From positions 28,817,533 to 28,881,532 of the forward strand of contig NC_135170.1 of assembly GCF_041146795.1 (NCBI RefSeq): a stretch of DNA of 64,000 nucleotides, in the 5' to 3' direction. This stretch comes from Maylandia zebra. Lineage: Eukaryota > Chordata > Actinopteri > Cichliformes > Cichlidae. Below are positions 24,480 to 36,499 of the stretch, piece after piece. Positions within the stretch are counted from its first letter, which is position 1. Each line of letters starts with the position of its first letter. The translations under genes were made by a program, and so were the position numbers. The notes below the pieces were generated by a model. The model did no database searches. It worked only from the letters and a program-made list of their open reading frames with translations, and was not told the origin of the DNA.

Positions 24480-26117
24480 ATGCGTTTTTGCAAAACTTTT
24501 TTTTTTGCGGTCCTGCTGCCCCTGCTGATATCAGCACAGTATCAAGGCGACAACGGAATAGTTGTCCCGGAACATGGATTTTGTCAGCCGATTTCGATAC
24601 CTCTGTGCACGGACATTGCTTATAACCAAACCATCATGCCCAATTTAGTGGGTCATTCCAACCAGGAGGACGCAGGGCTCGAAGTGCACCAGTTTTACCC
24701 GCTCGTGAAGGTACAGTGCTCGCCAGAGTTGAAATTCTTCCTGTGTTCCATGTATGCGCCTGTTTGTACAGTTTTGGAAAAGGCCATTCCTCCATGCAGA
24801 TCGATTTGTGAGAGGGCCAAGCAGGGCTGCGAGGCTCTTATGAACAAGTTTGGCTTTCAGTGGCCGGACCGATTGCGCTGCGAAAACTTCCCTGTGCTGG
24901 GAGATGGACAAATCTGCGTGGGCCAAAATGACTCCTCCACTGCCACCGTCCCTCCGGTTATATCTGTTCCAGGAACGTCGGATGTCTCCATAATCCCCCC
25001 ACGTGGAAGGCCATTCCATTGCCCGTCTGTTCTTAAAGTTCCCCCATATTTGAATTATAAATTTTTAGAAGAGAAGGACTGTGCCGCTCCCTGTGAGTCA
25101 TCTAGGAGCGGTGGGAAAATGTTTTTCAGTGATAAAGAAATTCATTTCTCGCGCATATGGATTCTAGTTTGGTCTGTGCTTTGTTGTGCATCTACGTTAT
25201 TCACAGTAACCACTTATTTAGTTGACATGCAACGCTTCAGATACCCAGAGCGGCCCATCATCTTCTTGTCTGGCTGTTACACTATGGTCTCCATTGCCTA
25301 CATAGCAGGCTTCTTCCTCGGTGATAGGGTGGCGTGCAATGACAGCTTCACCCCTGATGGCTATAAGACCATAGTCCAAGGCACCAAAAAAGAAGGCTGT
25401 ACTATCCTCTTCATGATGCTCTATTTCTTCAGCATGGCCAGCTCCATATGGTGGGTCATTCTATCGCTCACCTGGTTCCTGGCTGCAGGTATGAAATGGG
25501 GCCACGAGGCCATTGAAGCTAACTCTCAGTATTTTCACCTGGCAGCCTGGGCAGTGCCAGCTGTCAAGACCATTAGCATCCTGGCCATTGGGCAGATTGA
25601 AGGTGATGTGCTCAGCGGAGTCTGCTTTGTGAGTCTCAGCAACCTGGATCCTCTGCGGGGCTTTGTTTTGGCCCCTCTCTTCATTTATCTTTTCATCGGC
25701 ACCTCTTTCTTGCTGGCTGGCTTTGTGTCACTGTTCAGAATCCGCACCATCATGAAACACGATGGCACCAAGACGGAGAAGCTGGAGCGATTAATGGTAC
25801 GGATCGGGGTGTTCAGCGTGCTCTACACGGTACCTGCCACCATTGTTATTGCATGCTTCTTCTATGAGCAGGCCTTTCGGCCCCACTGGGAGCACAGCTG
25901 GGTCAGCCACAACTGCAGGAGCCTGGCCATTCCCTGCCCTATGCATCCTGGACCCCACATGACACCAGACTTCACCGTCTTCATGATCAAATATCTGATG
26001 ACTCTGATAGTGGGCATCACCTCTGGTTTCTGGATCTGGTCTGGAAAGACTCTGAACTCCTGGCATAAGTTTTACACAAGGCTGACAAATGGCAAACACG
26101 GAGAGACCACTGTGTAG
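24480..26117 (+). CDS. fzd2: Frizzled-2 Wnt receptor
   Basis: Intronless, 545 residues, close to human FZD2 (565). The frame extends 7 codons upstream through a TTG, but the ATG at 24480 begins a proper signal peptide ([20 protein letters not shown]). The cysteine-rich Wnt-binding domain has the ten conserved cysteines (35, 43, 80, 89, 96, 106, 110, 117, 134, 146) and a glycosylation site at N49. It is followed by a short linker, a juxta-membrane DCAAPCE segment and seven membrane helices starting with [10 protein letters not shown] at about residue 225. The cytoplasmic tail keeps KTLNSW (523-528), the Dishevelled-binding KTxxxW motif, and the PDZ ligand ETTV at the very end. The linker is shorter than in mammals, which explains the length difference. 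The receptor acts at the plasma membrane in canonical and planar-polarity Wnt signalling. A polyadenylation signal lies at 26868. Confidence 0.97.
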   Translation: MRFCKTFFFAVLLPLLISAQYQGDNGIVVPEHGFCQPISIPLCTDIAYNQTIMPNLVGHSNQEDAGLEVHQFYPLVKVQCSPELKFFLCSMYAPVCTVLEKAIPPCRSICERAKQGCEALMNKFGFQWPDRLRCENFPVLGDGQICVGQNDSSTATVPPVISVPGTSDVSIIPPRGRPFHCPSVLKVPPYLNYKFLEEKDCAAPCESSRSGGKMFFSDKEIHFSRIWILVWSVLCCASTLFTVTTYLVDMQRFRYPERPIIFLSGCYTMVSIAYIAGFFLGDRVACNDSFTPDGYKTIVQGTKKEGCTILFMMLYFFSMASSIWWVILSLTWFLAAGMKWGHEAIEANSQYFHLAAWAVPAVKTISILAIGQIEGDVLSGVCFVSLSNLDPLRGFVLAPLFIYLFIGTSFLLAGFVSLFRIRTIMKHDGTKTEKLERLMVRIGVFSVLYTVPATIVIACFFYEQAFRPHWEHSWVSHNCRSLAIPCPMHPGPHMTPDFTVFMIKYLMTLIVGITSGFWIWSGKTLNSWHKFYTRLTNGKHGETTV

Positions 26118-26890
26118 AGTGAAAGCACATGAGTGTTGCTGGGATTATTATTTGTTTTATTATCTATACCTCATGTCATAGGTAAGTAGCACAGTGAGTA
26201 GCTGTAGCATTTGTGTTTGCCTCAGCTTTCTAGTCCCACTTGCATGCCAAACTGAGGGTTGGATTTTGAGAAAAACACAAGCTGGATAAACACAGACTGA
26301 ACCTGACTGTGTGAACAAATAACAATCATGGCTATGGATGCCATGTGCTGATTGCTCTCCTCACCTTCTCTGGTTCCTTTCTTAAAGCCTCCATAAACTC
26401 TGGGGAGTGATGATCCAGCAGACAATAGAACACAGACTGAATGACTGATTTGAATTTTTTTGAACTCTTGCAAAAACATTTCATGTACAGTTTTACAAAA
26501 TTGTAAATAGTATTTGTAAAAACACAACATTATATTATTGTATTTAAAAAGTAAATACTTTACCTTATCTGCTAGTGTACTCAAACTAAGTAATTTTGCA
26601 CTGTATGAATGCCACAAGCCCAAACAAAGACATGCCTGTTTTTTGTTCTTTTTGCGTTTTCTTTTCTGTTAATTTGTGATTATAGATTAGAACATTGTGT
26701 TGTTATCCTTAATTTACGGAAAACATGTGCAGAGTCTCTGCAGAATTTACAGATATCAACTCATGACTATGAATTTTGAACTTGTGGTTAGACAGGAACA
26801 TCATGCTTTGTGTGAGGTTTTTTTTCTCATCTTTCTGCTCTTATATGTGTTCAGTATTGTTTTAACAATTAAACCCTGTTGTTAACGTGT
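26118..26890 (+). other. fzd2: fzd2 3' UTR with ATTAAA signal
   Basis: AT-rich tract after the fzd2 stop with ATTAAA at 26868-26873, the first good polyadenylation signal downstream. It includes TATTTAAA/ATTTA-like elements typical of unstable mRNAs. The end point is inferred. Confidence 0.5.
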
Positions 26891-29519
26891 GATTTTCTTT
26901 AATTCAAGCACAGCCACATTGTTTTCTCAAGGGGTGAGGGTTGTATCACACCTGAACATCTGTTGCCTCAGACTGACGGGCAACAGTTAAAGTGATTATT
27001 GAACACAGAATTATCCCCCAGGGAAATACAAGGAATCCACGTACGTTGAGCCTGTCAGTATAAACACAATTCGCCTGTTAATCACTTACTCTGTCAGTAA
27101 ATTGTAAAATATTGAACATCTGGGGAGGGGGGGGGGGGGGGGGGGGGGGTTGTGCCTAAGCAACTAATGCCACCATGTAAGAATGCAGCAGGGAACATCT
27201 TCACACATGTACATTAACATTGCGTTCGAGTGCTGAACAACAACAAGAAACTTTTTTTTCTTGCCTGTTGTGTAAACTAATGGGAATCTTCTGGCAAGCC
27301 AAGCCTGTGCTGTTGCATAGGTGTGAAAATGTTCCCGCTTGTGCGGTCGGTGAAGGCGGAAGAAAAATATTCATTTGCTGTTGTTACTTCTCTGGACTCT
27401 CTGTGTATTGTAGCAAGTTGGAATCCCCCAAGCTGCTTATGGCTGAAACTCAATCGTCTCTGCAGTGATGTCATGAAGTAGATGGATGTGTAAGAGAAAG
27501 CTGATCCCTGTGCCTCAGAGCAGAAGCTCTTGGCTAGAGGCATGCATATAGTGTATGCATATAGTATATACTGTTAGTGAGTGAGTGAGTGAGTTAGTCT
27601 GCACCTCTCTGGATAATATTCTAATTTGAGTTACCTTTTCGACTTATATCACGACCAATGGGTTGTTATATTTATTTGATGTTTGTCTTTTTTATATCCT
27701 CACCAAGGGTTTAATAAAGACGGGTTGTAATAACAGATGGGTAAGAGTGATTAAAGGTAAGAACAGAGACTCTAAGGGGGGAAAACCATAAATCTACCTG
27801 CCTCCTCTATTCTGCCCTTTTACACCCTCTATGTCTCCACCCTCCCTGCCTCTCTCCGCTCAGATGAATGGGGGGAATGTGAGTGAGTCAGTGGAGCAGT
27901 GCTGGGCCTTTGCCTAGTGACAGACAGTCTCCTGTGCTGCTCACTTCAAAGTGCCGCTGAAACCTGACAAGCTTCATGTAAACAGTACTGCCTGGCCCGA
28001 AGGCCCACTTCCTGCGCTATACTCAGCTTAATGGCTGGCTTGTTTGGCTTTGCACTGAAGCAGAGAAACGAATGAAGTGTGAGAGAATGAAGAGAGGCGG
28101 TATGTGGGTGGGGTCCCAGTGGTGAAGAGAGTGAGATTGTTTTAGGATTTAGGGGAGGAGGGGTTTGGAGAGCCTGATGGAAAATTCAGAATTATTTGCT
28201 TTTGTCTTGCAGAGAGAGAGAAAAAAAAACAAAGAGAGAAAGAAAATGAGAATCCAAATGAGGAGAGACATAATTGTGATTTGGCAAATATTCTGAGAAC
28301 AAAAACCTTTGATCGCAAACCATCAAAACTAAATAGAATCAGATGCTGCTCCTAGTAACTTGTCCCACAAAAATAAATTGTAAAATATACTCTGTGAGTA
28401 AGTCTTTAATGTTTTCTATGCCCAGTGACCTATCTGGGGTAGTTCAATACAGATTCTACTTGGTGAACTTCACAATCTCTATCCATGGAGAGAACAGTTT
28501 AAAAATGTGAAGCATTAGTTGGAGTTTTATGCCTAAAACTTTAACTTTATGCATAAAACTGTTAATATTATCTACGCAAGCGCTGGTAACTATCCAGAGT
28601 AAATTCGGCTCTTTAATGTTGTTTCCACGTTTCTGGGAAGCTGCAGTCTCATGTTGTTGGTCTCTGATCTTAAATCTTGCATGCAGTTGGTTCCAGCTTG
28701 CTTGGGGGCAAGAAGGGACAAGTCAAGGATCATGAAGACAGGAAGAATGTTTCTAGAGTTGATATTATGGTGTCGCTCCTATTAGACGAAGGTCTAGGCA
28801 TGTCGGAAAAGGATCGTGTTGTTAGTCAGTGTTCTCACAGGTTCTGTAGATCCATCTTTTGAGCATGCTCTAATGTACTATGAACATTTTCTTAGCTTGT
28901 AACTTTTTATCCAGCCTGTGAAAGTGCTTCAACCAGACAAAGGACTAAGAAAAAGAGGAAAATGGTTAGAAAAAAAGGAAAGGAAGAAAAAGGGATCCAG
29001 ACATGTAGTAAGCCTGTTTCTAATCAAATCTTGGCACAAAATCAAGAAGGAACCCATGCTCAGAAGGCTGGATTAGTTGCAGTCATACATTATCCTAACC
29101 ATAGGAGAGTAGCTGAGGTTTTCCAGAGCACATACTCTATCTATTTGTCTTATATTGCCTTGAAGTCTCAAGAGGACATGCCATATGTTCTTTCTCCTCA
29201 TGCCATTTGCTTTCAGAGTGGAATCAAGTGTAACAAATTGGCAGAAATATGATGGTTTAAATGTGTATTTCAGCTTCTGACTTTGATTCAGGGCTTCCAG
29301 CCATAAAGGGTCACCATAAAGAGGTGTCTTTCTTTTGGTCGTCATTAAAATCATTTTCTAATTGCTGACTTTTTTCCCCCTCATTGTTACCTCACAAGCC
29401 ATGATATTTGAAGAACTACATTACTTAGTACAAATAACTTTGCTGATTTAAAAAAAAGTAATTTAAAATATCCATTTACTTTAATATTAATATGGTTATT
29501 ACACCACCCACAACCATGG
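26891..29519. other. gene-free region downstream of fzd2
   Basis: No coding gene. Contains a 23-base G homopolymer (27127-27149), a short GAGT repeat (27575-27594), and a GC-richer stretch around 27780-28060 that lacks coding structure and could be regulatory. Open frames of 60-96 codons here lack motifs. Confidence 0.5.
27127..27149. repeat. poly(G) run of 23
   Basis: Uninterrupted G homopolymer. It could fold into a G-quadruplex, and its exact length is doubtful because such runs sequence poorly. Confidence 0.85.
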
Positions 29520-29895
29520 ATTGAAAAGTGAAAGGCTGTGGCACCCACGATGTGGGACGGAGAGATTTTGCCGGTCTTTCCTCCCTACTGCTGTTAGACT
29601 CTACAACATGGTCTCTGCAGAGGACCACACACAAAAATCTCATACACATTTGTAACTCTCACCCTGTTTCCTGGATGTGCAATTTTCCCTATGTAACAAA
29701 GTATTTTATTCTATTTGTATAGTACTTATCCTACTGTATATAGTGTTCTTTCTATTTTGTATAGTATGTTATTCTGTTTATCTTATTCTATTATATTATT
29801 TTTCTCTTAATTTTTTACTGCTCTTGTACTTCTGCCGTGACCAAAAATTTCCCATGTGTGGAACTAATAAAGGTTTCTTTTATCTCATCAGTGAA
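29520..29895 (+). mobile_element. LINE 3'-end fragment
   Basis: A degenerate coding end (FAGLSSLLLLDSTTWSLQ, where intact copies encode the RDRFLPAAVSLLNS-type terminus) is followed by a T-rich 3' UTR. It ends with 'tgtgtggaactaataaaggtttc' and a short TTATC-like tail. This is the usual terminus of CR1/L2-type fish LINEs. It is 5'-truncated and dead. Confidence 0.65.
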
Positions 29896-30639
29896 AGGAG
29901 ATGATAATGGGGTCTGTAGGCATACATCATTTCTAACAAGATGTCCAGCTCTTCTTATTAGCGATCACTACACTTTGTTGGTTTCCAAATCGCATTGATT
30001 TGGTGAACACAGTTAAAACTAGAAAGTGTACCCGCCTTTACTTTCTCGTTGGCTGATTTTTATTGACATGTATCTATGTGCTATTGTATGCTCATAAGCG
30101 CACAGACAATGCAAAGGTGGCTTTGACAAGAATTCAAACATAAACTGTTGACACTGACACTGGGATGTTGGGGGAGTTTATTTAGTCCCCTGCCTTCAAG
30201 GACAAGGGTGCAGAATCAGTGTAGAAAGTAGGGGAGTGGCTCAGAGCCTTTCCAGCTGCCGAGCAGAGAGGTGCCGACAGCTGCATGACTGATATTTTGG
30301 GAGCCTGCAGTAGGCCTGGGATAATAATGGTCTTGATTGGGAGGAGTGTGTTTGAAGTAAAAGGATTGGTTAATGTGCATCTAGACACCACACTGTGTAC
30401 ACAACCATGTCTCTCTCATAAACTGTCAGAATGATGGTACAAGTAGCAAATGATAACACACACAGTGTTAGGGACTAAAGCACAAGTTTTTCTGCTACTG
30501 TGTTGTGTTTTTTTTCCCACAGCTGAACATATTTATTTTTGTAAAGTTGCAGATTTCAATGTTATGGAGACTATGAATGTACTCACAATGTATGCACACG
30601 ATAAAGCCCAAAAATATAAATTTGTGTTACAAAACTTGT

Positions 30640-31890
30640 GGTCCTGTCGCCAGGCAGACAGCTTTACACAGATATAGACAGGGCCCACACCACTTAGAGC
30701 TTTAAAAACCAACAATAAAATCTGAACATCAAATCTAAAACTAACAGGTAACTACTGAAATCGTGCAAAGGACTGGTGTAATGTGGTCGCTCCTTTTGTG
30801 TTAAAAGCCGTTGGAGCATCATTCAGAGTTGACTGCAGTCTGTGTATGGTATGGTAACTGATGCCTGAGTAAAGTGCGTTGCAGTAATCAATTCTAGAAG
30901 AAATAAGATCACGAGTGACCTTCTTTAAATAGGACTGCAACAGGAATGGTACAATTTTTGATTTCTGTCAAAACTGAATGAAACAGGACATCATGATATG
31001 TCATCATCAACATCATATCTTCAAATTGCAAGCCTCTTTGCAAATATTTTCGAGACATTGACCAGAGCTATGGGAGGAAGGTGCAGTTATGATTGTTTCA
31101 TTTTTTTTAGTCATTCAGCTTAAGGAAGTTTTTAGACGTCCAGATTCTAACTTCTTCTACACAAGACCTAATGTATAAGTTATCAATAGTACCAGGTTGA
31201 AACATAGAGTTGTGGATTGTTTGCATAGCAATGAAAATCTATACTGTGTTTCTGAAGCATTCGTCCAACCAGAAGTATGTAGGTTGTTTAAAAAATGGAG
31301 GATCAAAGACAGATCCCTGGGGGACTCTGTAAGAAAATAGTGCATCAAAAGAAGAGGCATCACTGATCCTTACGGAGAATGACCTGCTAGAAAGATATGA
31401 AATGAACCAATCCAGCGCTAGATCACTGATGCCAACAGTTTTTTCAAATGGCTCACTAACATATTGTGATCTGCAGTATCAAAAGCTCAGATAAAATCAA
31501 GCAGAATTAAGACACAACCAGCCCAGAGTCAGATGTGAGCAGCAGATTATTAGAGACCTTGACAAGAGCTGTTATCATGTAAGTGAAGCCCAGACTGAAT
31601 ATATGATATATATAAGATAAAAGTGGCAGTTTGAACCCATCAAGTTTTAAATGATTGAGTCTGGCCCAGAAAGTGTCAAAGGTGCTGATAAAACCAAGTC
31701 CAGCGGCAGAAGGAAAACTCTTCATCCAGCTATGCAAGTAAAAGAGGTGACTAAAGAGTTCAGAGCCTCTAGTTATGACAGAAATGGTGCCAGACAAAAC
31801 ACACATCCTTCCCAAGCTTTCTATGGCAGTGGTTAAAGACTCTAGATCATGCTGACAGAGATAATCAAGACAAGAAGTCATTTAATTTAA
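30640..31890 (-). mobile_element. degenerate LINE, reverse transcriptase region
   Basis: On the minus strand several reverse transcriptase pieces of one common fish L2/CR1-like LINE occur in order. They are an ITALVKVSNNLLLTSDSGLVVS piece, an AFDT..H segment, SFSVRISDASS, a VPQGSVFDPP remnant and SSRIDYCNALYSGIS with RLQS. Numerous stops and frameshifts interrupt them. The plus strand shows no gene. This is the same general family as the fragment in ccdc43 intron 2 but covers a more upstream part. Confidence 0.75.
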
Positions 31891-34800
31891 TAGAGCTCAG
31901 TCTTTAGAGAGAGGAGAGAGCTCTGGGAGTGGGTATTTTTATGTCACTTCCTTTGCTTCCATGGAGTCAGCCATTTTTTTGGATGCTGCGACAGCCAGCC
32001 AAACAGTATTATAGAGACCTCCAGCATGCACTATTGCCTCGTTATTTATTTATTTTTCTATTTTAAAAGCTCTTATCTGTTTCACACACAGATAAATATC
32101 AACGTTTCTGTGCTGGAAAGTTCTCTGTGCCTTAAAACCACAAGTGATACACATTTACAGACCGCTTCCCATAGCAGCAGTTCACAGGGTATCACCAAGA
32201 AGTGGGTTTAAAAGTAAAAGAGATTAAAGATTCTTCAAATTGATATCCTTCAAATTCATTAGAAGTTGAGCGAGCTCTGCAGTACGGGCCCCTGGAAAAA
32301 AATCACTACGACTATCAAACCATGCTGATGTGATGTTATAGCTTTGTTACTCTGAAAAGATGACGTCACTTGAAAAAGTGTGCTTTCAACATCTCTCTGG
32401 AACACAGGCTTTTCACTATGTTAGTGTCACAGGACAAGCCTCTAGTCTGACACAGCGCTCACCTATCTTGTTATGAATGTAAAGATGCTGCTAGATACTC
32501 TGGAATGAACTTTTAGTGTCAACTCCATACTTACAATTTCACTGTATTAATTATCTTATTTTGGAACTGCTATCCGATCAGTCTTCTCACCTCTTATAGT
32601 TTAAGAATAGAGCAATCACAAATATGACTTGTTCTTTTTTGGTATTTAAGCTTCTTTTTGTTCCATGTCTTGCAAAAACACTTGAGGCAGTTTAGTCCTA
32701 TTCAGCAGGGGGCTACGGTGAGTCTAAAAAGCCACATAATGCAACAGCTGTTGAAGTAATCGCAGCTTTTAATTGACAGGTCAATTAACCCCCTACAGAT
32801 AATTCACAAGGCAGCAAAATCACTCTTATTGACCCATTAATGAAACATGGCAGCACTCTGAGCACCTGCATCTAAAGATAAACTAAATTTATTGAAGAGA
32901 ATGAGATGGCAATACTCTAATCTAATCTGTTACTCTCTCATGAGCCTCAGTAGGGCCTCAGGCTTCAATGACGACTTCTTGAGTCGGCTCCTCTCTGGCG
33001 AGTGCCGCCCCCCTTATTTTAATGGAGGCCCTCCTAACAACTCTTTCTGAGGAATTTACAGCCTTGGCCGATTCTCACTCCAGCCCAGGGCTGGGAAGGT
33101 GGGGTGGAAGTCATGCTGTGGCCTTGTACCAAAAGAGCCAGCAATGGAAATGTAAAGGCAGGGTGGCAGCAGAGCTTGAACATGAATGTTTCTGTGCTAC
33201 TTAACTCAAAAATCAGCCACACAGGGGTCCACGTGTATTTAATACATCAATGATAGAAAAGAAATACATGAAATAACATCGATGTCCACCTTAAGTCTCC
33301 AAGAACTGTAAGGGTAAATGCTAAGATACAAAAAACCAAAAAGATTGCAATTTAGACCCTCTCAAGTATACAGCTTTCGATGCCAGTCAGTCCAATATGT
33401 GAAAAGGAAGGGATACTTTTAAACCTTAAAGCACAAAACAAGCATATTTTGAGCCTCACAGCTGAAGTTAATTCTTTCACTGTACATGTGTTCACTATTG
33501 TGCTTGTGAATATGTGAGTAAATCTGTGTGAATGAGTGGCTGTTGGAAGGCTCCAGTTCTGTAGGTTCTCTCTGTAATTTCACTCTGCTCAGCATAATCA
33601 CTTCCATGTGGGCCCTCTCCAACAACAGAGTGTTGAAGGGGCCCGTTGCAAAGGTGGGAGTGAAACGCAGACACATATGGGCTCACAAATGTTTTCACAC
33701 ATAAGATTGTCAAGTCCCGTCTCACCGAAGTGTCAGACAGCAGAGAAGATTTGGCCTCCATTTGCTTGAGCGTCGCTGTAGTTATTTGTGGTGTAAGTTG
33801 TTCGTATATAAACAGATACAGAAAATAGATATTTTTTTCTTTGACATATAAAACCACAAATGCTGGGTGTCTCAGACCAACTCAGATAAAATCTTAGTAT
33901 TCCAGTCTTTCAATTTGTGAAATTGCAGGAAGTCATTTGCCAGTTTATGCTCATTAGCAATTTCCTTTAGCGGTATTAAGAAATTTTGTGGTTTTCTTTT
34001 GCATCCTGTTAGTTTTTTGTGGTGGCTTCTGCCACACAAGTTAAATCATTGTCCAGGAATGCCCTGAGGGCTGCTGAGGACCACTCACGGACAATGTGTG
34101 AAACCAACAGAGCGGAAAACAACAGGGCCTTCTGCACAGCAGGGTCAGCATGTAAGGATACCTCTGCTCAACATATTTCCTGTGGAGATTATTGTTATGT
34201 GCAAAAACTCCTGCTAGGAGACCAAATATTTTAGGGTACATGTCAAAATATGTAAAGAGTAAAAATACTCCTGATATCACAAGATTAAACCCTTTTATTT
34301 AGTGATTGGTTCATGGATAATTTTATACATTTTTGGTGAATACCACCCCCTGCTGTTCATACACCACTACAAAACAGAAGTCAAAATTAACCAACAGTTA
34401 AAACATGATGAAATTGTCTATCTGCAGCAAATTAGACAGCCATTTAGTGCCCTGTTAATTTGACCAACCATCTCAGCCATGGGCAAAAAATGAAAATCAA
34501 TAAAATTTTAAAAGATAATTTATTAGTACAGTGATCATAAAAAAAACAAAGACATAAAACAGTGCTATGACCCACTTACAAAAAGGGATAAAACACACAG
34601 TCCAAGGCCAGGACCAGCGATGCCACAAGTCAGTTACACTTCACACGCCAACAACTTTAACAGGGAACAGCAGTTTTTCTACAAGACCCACCACCCTGTA
34701 AGTAGTAGGCTGGCAATCACCCCGACCTCAGCAAACCAACTCTGCCTTTAGGCTAGGGCGTATAGTAGGCCTTGGCCTGCACACAGAGAAAAAATGTACT

Positions 34801-35284
34801 CAATTGCATCTTAATTGTATAATTCAGACGGCAGCAGACCAGAGTGTGAGTTTAATCAAATACACCTGCCTTAAATGAGCACAACCCAATCATAGCCACT
34901 GGCTCACAACAACTGTGACACACAAAACCACTCTCAAACTAGGCCCATTTCCCACAGCAAATATAGACGTGAGGTAATATAAGCAATAGTCCACTATGTT
35001 ACAGCCCACTGGGAGAGAAGAATAGAAAAATAAAATGTCCATCTGAAGAAGTACCACCACACAGTCAGTTACATGAATATTTAGACAATGACATTTTTTT
35101 TGTTTGAGTATTGTAATTGGACACTGGGCTGATGAACAGTTTGATGGCCAGGTGAGGCACATTCCCTCATTATTCAAAGACAAATTAAATGGATAAATGA
35201 TCTGGAGTTGATTCCAAATATTGGACTTGCATTTGATATCTTTTAACTGGAATGTTCAATATAAGGTTTAGAGAAATGCTGATG
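31891..35284. other. gene-free region with candidate regulatory tract
   Basis: No gene recognised. The stretch 32755-33030 stands out: it holds a perfect 9-bp inverted repeat (32769-32788) and several ATTA/TTAAT sites followed by a GC-rich block, and may be an enhancer. Elsewhere I see only AT-rich sequence and short chance frames. Confidence 0.5.
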
Positions 35285-35285
35285 C

Positions 35286-35320
<35 letters not shown>
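35285..35320. repeat. (CAA)12 microsatellite
   Basis: Twelve perfect CAA units. In one plus frame they give a glutamine run inside a 62-codon open frame without any other gene sign, so this is a simple repeat and not a polyQ protein. Confidence 0.92.
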
Positions 35321-36282
35321 AAAAGCCAAATAAACCTATCAGAGAGACAGCAAAAAGCAGCAAAAAGCAAACCCCACAGCATGGAAAACTGCGGGCAGAT
35401 TGACGCACAAATAAGCAGAAACTGCAGGTGGCTGCAGTAAAGGCCTCGCTGAGCATCTCAAAGGAAAAAACGTATTTGGTGATGTCCATGGATTTTAAAC
35501 TTCAGGTAGTCATTGACTCCAGATCAGTTTCAATCAGTTACGAAAACCAGTCCTTATAGTTAATTCTCCAATTACATTTAAGCCTCTAACAAGGGTGGGG
35601 AGGGTATGAAAATGGCTTTAATTCATAACAAGTTAATGCAGTGTTAAAACTCTAAAGATGAAAGACTCTGTGGTTTAAAATCAACTATGGTGAATTGTGT
35701 CAGTGTGCAAATCCTCATATGGATCTGACTGTGTACTTACATGTAAGGTCAACTAATAATAGCAACGCCGACAATTCAAAACGGAAGCTTGTAGTGCTTG
35801 AGGAAATGTAGTCCACCTCTAGATGGCGCCAGTGTTCTCATTCAGTCAAAAGGATGGCGAAAGGAAGTGGCATCTGTTAGTAGCAATGACTGTAGAAAAC
35901 ACAACAGCAAAGAGGTGTTAACAGCTGAGCATGACTTTCCGAGTTTCTCTAGAAGACGGTTGGGTTATTATTTATTAATTCTTTAAATGCGTTTCCGGGC
36001 TTTGGCAAGTCAAAGGAAGATACAAGTAACCCCATACATGCCGCCAATATGCCGAGCTTTGCTGGAAGAGTGAGCTACTACTGCTAGACATGATGACTTT
36101 GAATCAGCTGAAGACAGAAGATGTTAAAATCAGGTGATGTAGGTTCGGGTATTTTTCAGTCAAGTCTGTTATTAGAATCCAAAGAAAATGTCTTGGATTT
36201 TTCATTTTATGGTGAGCGGATGATATGGCTGACCAGGTCAACTTAAACTTAAAAATACAGCCTAATTCTCTGTATGATAGTC
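35321..36282. other. gene-free, contains CTCF-like motif
   Basis: No coding gene or clear repeat body. CCTCTAGATGGCGC at 35816-35829 matches the CTCF core at 13 of 14 positions as I remember the consensus. The rest is unremarkable. Confidence 0.4.
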
Positions 36283-36310
36283 AATAATAATAACAATAAT
36301 AATAATAATT
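36283..36310. repeat. (AAT)n microsatellite
   Basis: Imperfect AAT repeat of about nine units, interrupted once by AAC. Confidence 0.85.
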
Positions 36311-36499
36311 ATAAAAAGATTAAACAAATGTAAGAAAACAAAGTATAGAAAGTTTATGATGGAGTGCCAAGAGAGGAACTGTGGTACTCTACTATATGAG
36401 GAAGTCAGGGGTGACAGAGAAGTACTGTAGTTGAGGGTGGTGCGGATCTGCTTAATGACATATTGGTGAGGTGTGCATTTCATGATAAAACAGTTTAAG

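Noticed and set aside
24645-25019. 124-codon frame antisense to fzd2
   Set aside because: Shadow frame of the strongly conserved cysteine-rich domain.
30752-30940. Minus-strand SSRIDYCNALYSG frame as a host gene
   Set aside because: This is a well-known LINE reverse transcriptase segment within a broken LINE copy.
35252-35440. Open frame with a glutamine run
   Set aside because: The run is just the (CAA)12 microsatellite; no other gene evidence.
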